A stretch of DNA of 23,091 bases from SCRA01 sp035533275 (GCA_035533275.1 DATLUD010000083.1:1-23091), one strand, 5' to 3'. Shown: positions 15,705-21,716, counted from the first letter of the stretch. Translations and numbers: made by a program. Notes: generated by a model from the letters alone, not told the origin.

Positions 15705-16013
15705 ATGGCCGCAGACGTCCACGCGCTGACCATGCCAAAGCTGGGCCTCACGATGAAGGAGGGCTCGGTCGCCCACTGGTACGCGGAGCCCGGAGGCCAA
15801 GTCAAGGCCGGAGAGCCGGTCGCCGATATCGAGTCGTCGAAGATCACGGCGGCCTACGAGGCGCCGGTCTCCGGGGTCTTGCGGCGGCAGACGGCGGCGA
15901 AGGGGACGGTGCTCCCGGTCGGGGCGCTCATCGGCGTGGTGGCCTCGGAGGACGTCGCCGATGCGGAGATCGACGCCTTCGTCGGCGCGTTTACGCCGCT
16001 GGAAAAGGCTTGA
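15705..16013 (+). CDS. Stand-alone lipoyl-domain carrier protein (N-terminal part of a split E2)
   Basis: A 102-aa protein that is just one lipoyl domain plus a short acidic tail. LTMPKLGLTMKEGSVAHWY (8-26) starts the fold. IESSKITAAYEAPVSG (42-57) is the hairpin with lipoylated Lys46, in the ESSKI form common in acetoin-dehydrogenase E2s rather than ETDKA. VGALIGVVA closes the domain, and the protein stops after FVGAFTPLEKA. It should act as a mobile carrier of the hydroxyethyl/acetyl group between E1 and the catalytic core encoded 10 bases downstream in another frame. The start is five bases after the acoB stop. A biotin carrier is much less likely given the Lys context and neighbours. Confidence 0.88.
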   Translation: MAADVHALTMPKLGLTMKEGSVAHWYAEPGGQVKAGEPVADIESSKITAAYEAPVSGVLRRQTAAKGTVLPVGALIGVVASEDVADAEIDAFVGAFTPLEKA

Positions 16014-16023
16014 GCGCGTGCCC

Positions 16024-16785
16024 ATGAGGCCGGCGTCGCCATCGTCGCGCCCCCTGCCGGCGGTCGAGGGCTACGACTACGCGCTGTTCGGCGAGGTGGA
16101 GGTCAGGCCGCTGAGCAGCATGCGCAAGGTCATCGGCCAGCGGATGTGGGCGGCTTGGGTCAACGTGCCTCACGTGGCGCAGTTCGACGAGGCCGACCTG
16201 ACGGCTCTCGAGGCGCTGCGGCAACGTTTGAAGCCGGAGGCCGAGGCACAAGGCGTGAAGCTCACCATCCTTGCCTTCATCATCAAAGCGTGCGCGCTCG
16301 CGCTGAGGGCCTTTCCAGAGTTCAACGCCTCGCTGGACGAGAGCGGCGAGAACCTGATCCTCAAGAAGTATTGCCACATCGGCTTCGCGGCCGACACGCC
16401 CGCTGGCTTGGTGGTTCCCGTGATCAGGGACGCCGACAAGAAGGGCCCGCTCGAGCTCGCCGAAGCGATCGCGGGCCTCGCCGAGAGGGCGCGCACCGGC
16501 CGGCTCGCCTTCAGCGATCTCGAAGGCGGCTGCTTCTCCGTCTCGAACCTGGGCGCGCTCGGCGGCACCGGCTTCACGCCCACGATCAACGCCCCCGAGG
16601 TCGCCGTGCTCGGCGTGGGGCGTGCCGACCGCAAGGTCGTCGATCGCGACGGCGCGATCGTCTCCCGCCTAATGCTGCCGCTGACGCTCGTCTACGACCA
16701 TCGCGTGGTCGACGGCGCGGCGGGCGGCCGCTTCATGGAGTTCCTGCGAAAGCAGCTCGGCGAGGCGGCTGCCCTAGCCACGTAG
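16024..16785 (+). CDS. E2 catalytic core (2-oxoacid dehydrogenase acyltransferase) without lipoyl or E3-binding domain
   Basis: A 253-aa protein holding only the acyltransferase domain. MRKVIGQRMWAAWVNVPHV (33-51) opens the core. The active site is intact (YDHRVVDGAAGGRF: His226, Asp230, Gly231). AADTPAGLVVPVIRDADKKG (122-141) and GGCFSVSNLGALGGTGFTP (168-186) are conserved. Several stretches (NVPHVAQFDEADLTALEALR, NASLDESGENLILKKY) resemble the core of gammaproteobacterial AceF rather than AcoC. There is no peripheral-subunit-binding domain anywhere in the cluster. The ATG at 16024 is preferred; GTG at 16018 is an alternative. The lipoyl protein and this core lie in different frames, and the junction lacks the material a single frameshift would need. 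Confidence 0.9.
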   Translation: MRPASPSSRPLPAVEGYDYALFGEVEVRPLSSMRKVIGQRMWAAWVNVPHVAQFDEADLTALEALRQRLKPEAEAQGVKLTILAFIIKACALALRAFPEFNASLDESGENLILKKYCHIGFAADTPAGLVVPVIRDADKKGPLELAEAIAGLAERARTGRLAFSDLEGGCFSVSNLGALGGTGFTPTINAPEVAVLGVGRADRKVVDRDGAIVSRLMLPLTLVYDHRVVDGAAGGRFMEFLRKQLGEAAALAT

Positions 16786-16804
16786 CCATCCCGTAGCATC
16801 CCCT

Positions 16805-17323
16805 TCATCTCGCGCGGTAGATGGAGCGGCGCAGCGACGGCAGGTGCGGATTCGTCCAGGTGGTGCCGTCCTGGTAGGTCACGCGCAGCGGCACACAGGC
16901 CGGCAGCGCCGTGCCGATGGGGAAGACGTTTGGATCCAAGCCGAAGACGTGCTTGATCTCCACGTTCGGCGAGAACGTTCCGACGTCTCGAATCTCCGCG
17001 ATCAATTGTCCGCGCGCGAGCAGGCCGAAGTCGATCGATCGAATCGTCTTCTCCGTGATGTTGACGAAGTCAATCGCCAGGGTCGCATTGGTCGCGATCG
17101 GCGGCTGGTAATACCAATAGCCGTAGACGTCTGGCCACCGGTACGGGCCGTGCGGATAGTAGCCCGGCACATACCCCGGTACCATGGCGGCGCTGGCTCT
17201 GGGCTCGCATCTGGCGACGTGCACGGGGATCCCCGGCGGCCGTTGCGCCGCGGCCGGCGCCGCCGGCAAGGCGAAGAGCAGAAGCGCTAGCAGCGCTAGG
17301 GCGGCTGAGGTCGATGCTCGCAT
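16805..17323 (-). CDS. Exported protein of unknown function, intact parent of the 6737-7162 copy
   Basis: A 172-aa protein with a clear Sec signal (MRAST, a leucine-rich core, cleavage after AAPAAAQ near residue 27). The mature protein has a Pro/Tyr/Gly-rich segment (VPGYVPGYYPHGPYRWPDVYGYW, about 48-70) followed by a beta-rich domain (TLAIDFVNITEKTIRSIDF, QLIAEIRDVGTFSPNVEIKH, CVPLRVTYQDGTTW). Cys39 and Cys143 could form a disulfide. The SD GGAGGG about 10 bases upstream supports the start. It ends 19 bases from the convergent E2-core gene. I recall similar secreted families in Eremiobacterota-like genomes but cannot name a characterised homologue. The damaged copy 10 kb away is in the same orientation. 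Confidence 0.8.
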   Translation of the reverse strand: MRASTSAALALLALLLFALPAAPAAAQRPPGIPVHVARCEPRASAAMVPGYVPGYYPHGPYRWPDVYGYWYYQPPIATNATLAIDFVNITEKTIRSIDFGLLARGQLIAEIRDVGTFSPNVEIKHVFGLDPNVFPIGTALPACVPLRVTYQDGTTWTNPHLPSLRRSIYRAR

Positions 17324-17595
17324 GGCCGATTGTCCCTCCGAGACACCTGTCATTCTAGCCGCGAGATGCGGCGTCGTGGGGAAGGCCGTGGGAATGGCTG
17401 GGGTCGTTTCGCGGAGCTAGCGAGCGTTGCGTGCGGTACGCATGCCGGCAGCCGCCAGTTCCCTTCTACGACGCCACATCCGCCGCGTCGCCCGCGTTCA
17501 CGACCCGGGCCTACCCAGCAAGTACCCCTGGACGGCGTGAATGCTCAGCCTCGATGTCCGCGCCGCCGTCGGCCACGGCTGCGTCAGGCGTTTGC

Positions 17596-17796
17596 AACCC
17601 CGGCAATCAACGGCGCTTCGAGCGCGCGGTGCTTAGGCGCGTGGCGATCATCAAAGTCGCTCAGCGCGCCGGCATCTCGCTGGCCGATATTCGCGCCGCC
17701 TTGGCTACGTTACCCGACGATCGCATCCGACGACTCACAACGTTGCGCGATCAGCTTGGAGACTGCATCGGATCCGCGCTGCTGGACTCGGACTAG
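17596..17796 (+). pseudogene. soxR remnant (MerR-family redox regulator), lacking HTH and Fe-S cysteines
   Basis: From the GNQRRF codons (17602) the frame reads as the middle and end of SoxR: GNQRRFERAVLRRVAIIKVA, then QRAGISLADIRAALATLP, then LRDQLGDCIG. The N-terminal DNA-binding winged helix is not found upstream. About 20 residues that normally follow the ATLP segment (the W-R-W helix) are missing. The four-cysteine [2Fe-2S] cluster (CIGCGC..C) is reduced to CIGSALLDSD. The reading frame is open from 17431, but the residues before GNQRR look like random translation. The product could neither bind DNA nor sense redox. Family identity is from my memory of SoxR sequences. Confidence 0.75.
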
Positions 17797-17839
17797 ATGC
17801 GGGTCAGCCGTGATGTTAGCAGGGGCGCCATAGCGTGCG

Positions 17840-18502
17840 ATGAAGAGCGTCTGCATGAACGAGATCGTGGAGCTCCTTCGTCTGCCTTCGCCGGCGCCGA
17901 AGCCGCAGGCCTTAGCCTTCGACGGCGAGCGTCTCTGGATGGGCTCGATCGAGACGTCGCGCCTCTACGCGATCGATCCACAGCAGTGGAAGGTGTGGGA
18001 GGAGTCCGCCGTGCCCGGCAAGCCTTGGGGCATGACGGCGGTGGGCGACGAACTGCGCGTCATCTGCGGTGTGACGGCGGAAGACGACCGTGTCATCAGG
18101 CGCTTCGTGCCCGGTCACGGCTTCAAGGATCGCGAGGCGATCGCGTGCCCCGACAATACGGGGTCGCACCTCTCGTACGACGGCACGCACCTCTACGTCA
18201 GCCAGTGGTACAATCGCCGCATCCTCGAGCTCGACGAACGGGGAGCGCCCGTGCGCGAGGTCGCGTCGCCGCATCAAATCTGCGGGCATACGTTCGTCGA
18301 CGGCGTCTTCTATGTGATCTCCACGGAGGACGAGAAGACGACCGACTACTGGCTGACACGCATCGACCCGCGAGGCGGCACCGCTGCGGCCGAAGACCTC
18401 GCGCGGGTTCCGTTTCGCGCTCGAGCGCTGGCCTTCGACGGCGAGCGCTTCTGGACCAACCACCGCGAGCAGAACGAGACGGTCGCCTTCACGCTTCCGT
18501 AG
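17840..18502 (+). CDS. Beta-propeller-like protein of unknown function
   Basis: A 220-aa protein made of repeated propeller-type blades. QALAFDGERLWMGSIETSRLYAID (start), GMTAVGDELRVICGV, HLSYDGTHLYVSQWYNRRILELD, HTFVDGVFYVISTEDEK and RALAFDGERFWTNHREQNE share the hydrophobic-DG-hydrophobic core and a return strand. First and last blades are nearly alike, as in closed propellers of the NHL/SMP-30/glutamine-cyclotransferase type. No signal peptide is seen, so it is probably cytosolic. ATG at 17855 (preceded by GAAGAG) is an alternative start five codons in. No catalytic residues could be assigned. It lies alone between the soxR remnant and the toxin-antitoxin pair. Confidence 0.75.
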   Translation: MKSVCMNEIVELLRLPSPAPKPQALAFDGERLWMGSIETSRLYAIDPQQWKVWEESAVPGKPWGMTAVGDELRVICGVTAEDDRVIRRFVPGHGFKDREAIACPDNTGSHLSYDGTHLYVSQWYNRRILELDERGAPVREVASPHQICGHTFVDGVFYVISTEDEKTTDYWLTRIDPRGGTAAAEDLARVPFRARALAFDGERFWTNHREQNETVAFTLP

Positions 18503-18563
18503 CCGGGCCCTCGGCTGCCGGGCGGGTAACCGCGCGAGGTTCGGCAGCGGAGGTACTTACTTA

Positions 18564-18573
18564 CGTTATAACG
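18564..18573. promoter_or_regulatory. Palindrome CGTTATAACG over the likely -10 of the abrB-doc operon
   Basis: A perfect 10-base palindrome whose right part, TATAAC (18567-18572), resembles a -10 box. It ends 11 bases before the AbrB start. It is a good candidate operator for autorepression by the antitoxin, as is usual for type II systems. The -35 is not clear. Binding is inferred from position and symmetry only. Confidence 0.5.
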
Positions 18574-18584
18574 AACATCGAGAC

Positions 18585-18806
18585 ATGACGACGATTAAGC
18601 TCACGCGGGTCGGGAATTCGGTAGGCGCCATCCTCCCGAAGGAGGCGCTGGCGCGCCTTCACGTGGATGCCGGCGATACGCTGTATTTAACGGAGTCGCC
18701 GGAAGGTTACCGGATCACGCCGTACGATCCCGAATTTGCGGCCCAGATGGCGGCGGCGGAGAAGGTCATGAAGCGCCGCCGCGCGGTGCTGCGCAAGCTT
18801 GCATAG
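18585..18806 (+). CDS. AbrB/MazE/SpoVT-family antitoxin
   Basis: A 73-aa protein. The N-terminal half is a swapped-hairpin AbrB domain (IKLTRVGNSVGAILPKEALARLHVDAGDTLYL, residues 4-35), including the family's GNS-G--LPK element. The C-terminal half (from about residue 45) is a charged helix (PEFAAQMAAAEKVMKRRRAVL) suited to binding and neutralising a toxin. It overlaps the downstream Doc gene by eight bases. As an antitoxin it should dimerise, bind its own promoter and inhibit Doc. The leader is very short and shows no strong SD. Pairing of AbrB-type antitoxins with Doc (instead of Phd) is known in bacterial genomes. Confidence 0.9.
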   Translation: MTTIKLTRVGNSVGAILPKEALARLHVDAGDTLYLTESPEGYRITPYDPEFAAQMAAAEKVMKRRRAVLRKLA

Positions 18807-19212
18807 CCGCATCCGGTGGCTCCGGCAGGATGCCGTTCTGGCCGTTCACGAGGCGCAGATCGCCGAGCACGGCGGATCGCTCGGCGTCCGTGACCTTGGG
18901 CTCCTGGAATCAGCCCTTGCTCGGCCGCAGCATCTGGCCGCGTACGCCGAGCCTGAGTCGGATGTACCGGCGCTCGCGGCCGCGTACGGGCTCGGCATCA
19001 TTCGGGGTCATCCATTCGTCGATGGCAACAAGCGGGTGGCGCTGGTGCTGGTGGAGCTTTTCCTCGATCTCAACCACTATGACTTCACGGCATCGGACGC
19101 CGAGTGCCACGCCATGATCTGGCAAACCGCGGCCGGAACAGCCAGCGACGACGAATTCAGTGCGTGGGTCCACGACCACGCCATCGCGCGAGAAGAAGGC
19201 CCCTGCGAGTGA
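18799..19212 (+). CDS. doc: Fic/Doc-family toxin (death on curing)
   Basis: A 137-aa Doc-type Fic protein. The Fic motif HPFVDGNKR is complete at residues 71-79 (His71, Asp75, Asn77, Lys78, Arg79), preceded by the helix ALAAAYGLGIIRG. The N-terminus IRWLRQDAVLAVHEAQIAEHGG and the LLESAL-RPQ segment are typical of Doc. Characterised Doc phosphorylates EF-Tu; an AMPylating Fic activity is the alternative. The only plausible start is TTG 18799, inside the last codons of the antitoxin, so it is coupled to AbrB. Its TGA overlaps a GTG that could start the next, damaged GNAT frame (GTGA). All motif residues are present, so the toxin looks functional. Confidence 0.9.
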   Translation: MHSRIRWLRQDAVLAVHEAQIAEHGGSLGVRDLGLLESALARPQHLAAYAEPESDVPALAAAYGLGIIRGHPFVDGNKRVALVLVELFLDLNHYDFTASDAECHAMIWQTAAGTASDDEFSAWVHDHAIAREEGPCE

Positions 19213-19550
19213 GTCCGAATTGTGATAAAGACAGAGCTCTAGCATGGCGCATAGAGGATGCTTGTCTGCAGGCATGGCCCGCCTTGCGGGAAGAACAAAT
19301 GTCCGGTTGGGTGCTGCGGTTCTCCGGGCTGCTGTGCGTGGAATCCGTCGTCACTGACGTGACTGTTCGTAGGCGCGGCTATGCGCGGCGCATGCTTTCC
19401 GCTCTCATCGGGTGGGCGAGAACCGCGGGGGCCGAGGGCGTGTGCCTGCAAGTGGAAGCCGACAATCAACCCGCGATCAGCCTCTACCGGAGCCTTGGGT
19501 TAGCCGAGCTGTATCGCTATCACTACCGACGCGAGCCCAGGCCGGGTTGA
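19209..19550 (+). pseudogene. Internally deleted GNAT acetyltransferase
   Basis: The first ~35 codons (ALAWRIEDAC, then AWPALREE and GWVLRFS) match almost exactly the start of the GNAT gene at 22679. The frame then jumps to the last third of the family: TVRRRGYARRMLSALIGWAR, LQVEADNQPAISLYRSLG and a YRYHYRRE end. By comparison with the usual length of such proteins about 120-140 residues are missing, including the strands that form the rest of the fold. The frame is kept, so a 113-aa product from GTG 19209 (overlapping the doc stop) is possible; it retains the acetyl-CoA motif A/B but lacks most of the substrate side. More likely a decayed gene. Confidence 0.7.
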
Positions 19551-19574
19551 GCGCTTCCGTCCCCGGAAGAGGAG

Positions 19575-19616
19575 CACAGTGCCGCGGTCGAGGTAGAGAT
19601 CACCGACTATCACTAG
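19575..19616 (+). pseudogene. 3' stub of a HigB toxin gene
   Basis: Just before the HigA gene, a frame ends VEVEITDYH-stop (19587-19616). This matches the conserved C-terminus of HigB (RelE-fold) toxins, which end in a (D/E)VEI-DYH pattern. The spacing to the HigA start (25 bases) is that expected in a higBA operon. The other ~80 codons of HigB are absent; the damaged GNAT gene ends 24 bases upstream of this stub. The stub is short, so the identification depends on the combination of motif, frame, stop position and neighbour. Confidence 0.6.
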
Positions 19617-19641
19617 GGAGCAGCACAGAGGTTCCAGCCAC

Positions 19642-19944
19642 ATGTTTCGCACGCCTAAGAATCGCCGCCCAATCACGCCGGGACGCGTCCTGCGTGAGGA
19701 TTTCGTGGAGCCGTTGCAGCTGACGCAGGAGGCCCTTGCGAAGGCCTTGGGTGTGCACCGAACCACCGTCAACGAGATCCTCAACGATCGGCGCGCGATC
19801 ACTCCGGATATGGCGATGCGTCTGGCGCATGCCTTCCGAACGAGCTCCGCGTACTGGCTTGGCCTCCAGGCGGCCGTCGATCTCTTCGACGCCGAGCACT
19901 CCAAGGCGAAGTCCGAGATCGAGCGGCTCCCGGTTCTCGCCTGA
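19642..19944 (+). CDS. higA: HigA-family antitoxin (orphan; HTH transcriptional regulator)
   Basis: A 100-aa HigA/VapI protein. PITPGRVLREDFVEPLQLTQEALAK (10-34) is the family's N-terminal signature. The helix-turn-helix follows as TQEALAKALGVHRTTVNEILNDRRAIT (about 28-54), and the helix MAMRLAHAFRTSSAYWLGLQAAVDL closes the fold. It would normally bind HigB and repress its own promoter. Only a 3' stub of HigB remains upstream, so there is nothing to neutralise at this locus; it may cross-act on another HigB or survive as a regulator. Its original promoter, which lies before higB, is probably lost too. The SEC-C gene starts 26 bases after it. Confidence 0.9.
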   Translation: MFRTPKNRRPITPGRVLREDFVEPLQLTQEALAKALGVHRTTVNEILNDRRAITPDMAMRLAHAFRTSSAYWLGLQAAVDLFDAEHSKAKSEIERLPVLA

Positions 19945-19970
19945 AGCCTCGAGGGTGGAGCTCCTTATCC

Positions 19971-21359
19971 ATGAACATGACCGGGTTGGGGCGTAATGAC
20001 CCGTGCCACTGCGGCAGCGGCCGCAAGTACAAGCGCTGCTGCCTCCCCAAGGACGCCGCCGCCAGAGGGCCCGTTCCCTTGCGAGCGTTCAGCCAGCGCG
20101 AGCGCCACGATGCCGCGGCGTTGCTGGGCGCCTCCGTGCTCGAGCGCTCGAGCCCATTCCACGCCGACGCCGCGTTTGGACAGATCGAGTTCTTCGGCGA
20201 GGAGTTCGCGCAGGTCCCCGAAGCGGACCAGGAGCGCGCGGCGGCGCAAGAACCTTGCGCATCCGGTTTCATCTGGTGGCTGGCGCTCGACCGCCCGATT
20301 GCCGAGGGTGAGACGATCGCGTCGCTCTTGAGCAGGAGCCCAAACGCCCGCCTCACTCGCGGCCAGCGCACGTATCTCGAGCGCTTGATGCGATCGCGCA
20401 TGGGCGTCTACGAGGTTCGCGACGTGCGCCGCGACCAGGGCTTGACGCTCGTCGATCTCTGGACGAACGAGGTACACGAGGTCAGCGAACGCCTCGCCAC
20501 CCACAGCCTCGTCCGGTACGATGTGCTCGGCGCACGCTTGATGGAGGGTCCGCTCGGGGAGACGGAGATCGATGGAGCCGTCTACCCCTTCAGCCAGGAG
20601 GACGCGGCCGGCCTGCTCACGGCGCTGCGCGGCGAATGGAGTCGGTGGAGAAAGAAGAACCCGGATGCCGGCGAGCAGGACTTTCTCAAGCGCACCAGCG
20701 GGGCGCTCATCAACCGCTATTGGCTTCACCGCGTCTTCCTGCGCCCGCTGCCCAAGCTGGCGACCACCGACGGGGAACCCGTCGAGCTGTGCAAGATCGT
20801 CTTCGACGTTCTGGACGAAGGCGTTCTGCGCACGGCGCTCGCCGGGGAAGAGACGCTCGCGGCGGATGGCGACGGGGGTTACACGTGGTTCGAGCCCGGC
20901 GACGGTCGGCGGATACTCGGAAGCCTCACGCTCTCGACCCGACGGCTCACCGTCGAGACGATGAATCGCGCACGCGCTCAGCTCGCGAAGGATCTGCTGG
21001 AACGCCTCGGGGGCGGCGCGCTGCGGCACCGCCTCACCGAGCACACGTCCATCGAGCAGGCGCTGGCGGAGCACCGGAAGCGCCCTCAGCGCGGGCGCCG
21101 GGAGCGTGAGATCCCGCCCGAGCTCGAGCAGCAGATCACCGCCGATTATCTGACGGAGCATTACCGGCGTTGGATGGACGAGCCGATACCGGCGCTCGGC
21201 GGCAGAACCCCCAGGCACGCGGTCAAGCTGAAGACGCTGCGCCCCAAGGTCGTCACGCTGCTCAAGGATCTGGAGCGCATGTCGGAGCGCAGCCGGGCCG
21301 AGGGGCATCCGGCGATCGACGTAGCGTGGCTTTGGACCGAGTTGGGCTTGACGGACTAG
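19971..21359 (+). CDS. SEC-C zinc-finger protein with Xre/MbcA/ParS-like C-terminus
   Basis: A 462-aa protein. The N-terminus is a SEC-C metal-binding motif of the CxCx8CC form (Cys12, Cys14, Cys23, Cys24, GRNDPCHCGSGRKYKRCC), which binds zinc in SecA and many stand-alone proteins. Residues ~95-380 form a large region I do not recognise, with WLALDRPIAEGETIASLL and LINRYWLHRVFLRPLPKL. The C-terminus (about 384-440: ADYLTEHYRRWMDEPIPALG, then GRTPRHAVKL) has the W-D-P-PALGG-TPR pattern of DUF2384, the toxin-binding domain of Xre/MbcA/ParS antitoxins. ATG 19971 or 19977 are both possible. Role unknown; it follows higA closely and may share its transcript. Confidence 0.8.
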   Translation: MNMTGLGRNDPCHCGSGRKYKRCCLPKDAAARGPVPLRAFSQRERHDAAALLGASVLERSSPFHADAAFGQIEFFGEEFAQVPEADQERAAAQEPCASGFIWWLALDRPIAEGETIASLLSRSPNARLTRGQRTYLERLMRSRMGVYEVRDVRRDQGLTLVDLWTNEVHEVSERLATHSLVRYDVLGARLMEGPLGETEIDGAVYPFSQEDAAGLLTALRGEWSRWRKKNPDAGEQDFLKRTSGALINRYWLHRVFLRPLPKLATTDGEPVELCKIVFDVLDEGVLRTALAGEETLAADGDGGYTWFEPGDGRRILGSLTLSTRRLTVETMNRARAQLAKDLLERLGGGALRHRLTEHTSIEQALAEHRKRPQRGRREREIPPELEQQITADYLTEHYRRWMDEPIPALGGRTPRHAVKLKTLRPKVVTLLKDLERMSERSRAEGHPAIDVAWLWTELGLTD

Positions 21360-21716
21360 GGCAGAGGCGCGGTCGAGGTGGAGATCACCCGCTCCCCCTC
21401 GGCCCGGATCGCGGCTCGGTGCAGGCGCTGAGCCTCCGCCTCGGCGATGCCGCAAAGCCGACAACACGATCCACCAAGCGCTGCGGCCCTGAAGGCCGCG
21501 CGTCCGGATGCGCGCATCGACGGATTCCTCGTGCAGGCGATGGCCAACCGGCCCAATGCCCTCGAGTTGAAGACGACCAAGGCGTGCTTGCGGTGGACGC
21601 GCGCATCGCCGTCGAGCGAGCGTAGAGAGCCCTCTTCTGCTTCCGATCTCGTCGGCGGCGGAGCCCCGCGGTTTGGGAATACGAAGTTGGTGGGGCCGTC
21701 ACTCAAGGAGACAAAC
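21360..21716. other. Gene-poor stretch between the SEC-C and isochorismatase-fold genes
   Basis: About 357 bases without an intact gene. The centre is the acyl-CoA synthetase remnant. The first 130 bases contain nothing I can name with confidence; a short minus-strand frame there reads EAEAQRLHRAAIRAEGER, reminiscent of coiled-coil proteins but too short to call. The last 90 bases are the leader of the next gene and end in a strong Shine-Dalgarno (AAGGAG, 21705-21710). Confidence 0.5.
21493..21625 (+). pseudogene. Remnant of a second ADP-forming acyl-CoA synthetase
   Basis: Two blocks match the ATP-grasp end of the synthetase at 10573-12729. Bases 21493-21570 match 12293-12370 (RPDARIDGFLVQAMANRP region, then LEL). 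Bases 21578-21622 match 12661-12705 (QGVLAVDARIAVERA), followed by a TAG stop at 21623. Between the blocks 283 bases of the intact gene are missing; 283 is not a multiple of three, so the halves lie in different frames. The repeated CGAGTTG, present at both ends of the lost part in the intact gene, marks a likely deletion point. The 5' four-fifths of the gene is absent. Base differences show it comes from a diverged paralogue, not a recent copy. Confidence 0.8.

Noticed and set aside
15961..16023. A single frameshift splitting an ordinary E2 gene into lipoyl and core parts
   Set aside because: Both pieces have natural ends and starts, and the sequence between them does not encode an E3-binding domain in any frame, so restoring one frame would not give a standard E2.
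17431..17595. Open frame upstream of the soxR remnant as its real N-terminus
   Set aside because: The residues (Pro/Ser/Ala-rich) show no helix-turn-helix or MerR start and look like random translation of GC-rich DNA.
21362..21389. A second HigB-like 3' end (GCGGTCGAGGTGGAGATCACC resembles the stub at 19582)
   Set aside because: The similarity covers about 20 bases only and lacks the DYH-stop ending; no HigA follows. Could be chance in GC-rich sequence.
21380..21480. Minus-strand EAEAQRLHRAAIRAEGER stretch as a stomatin/SPFH remnant
   Set aside because: Too short and low-complexity to support; no start, no other SPFH motif.
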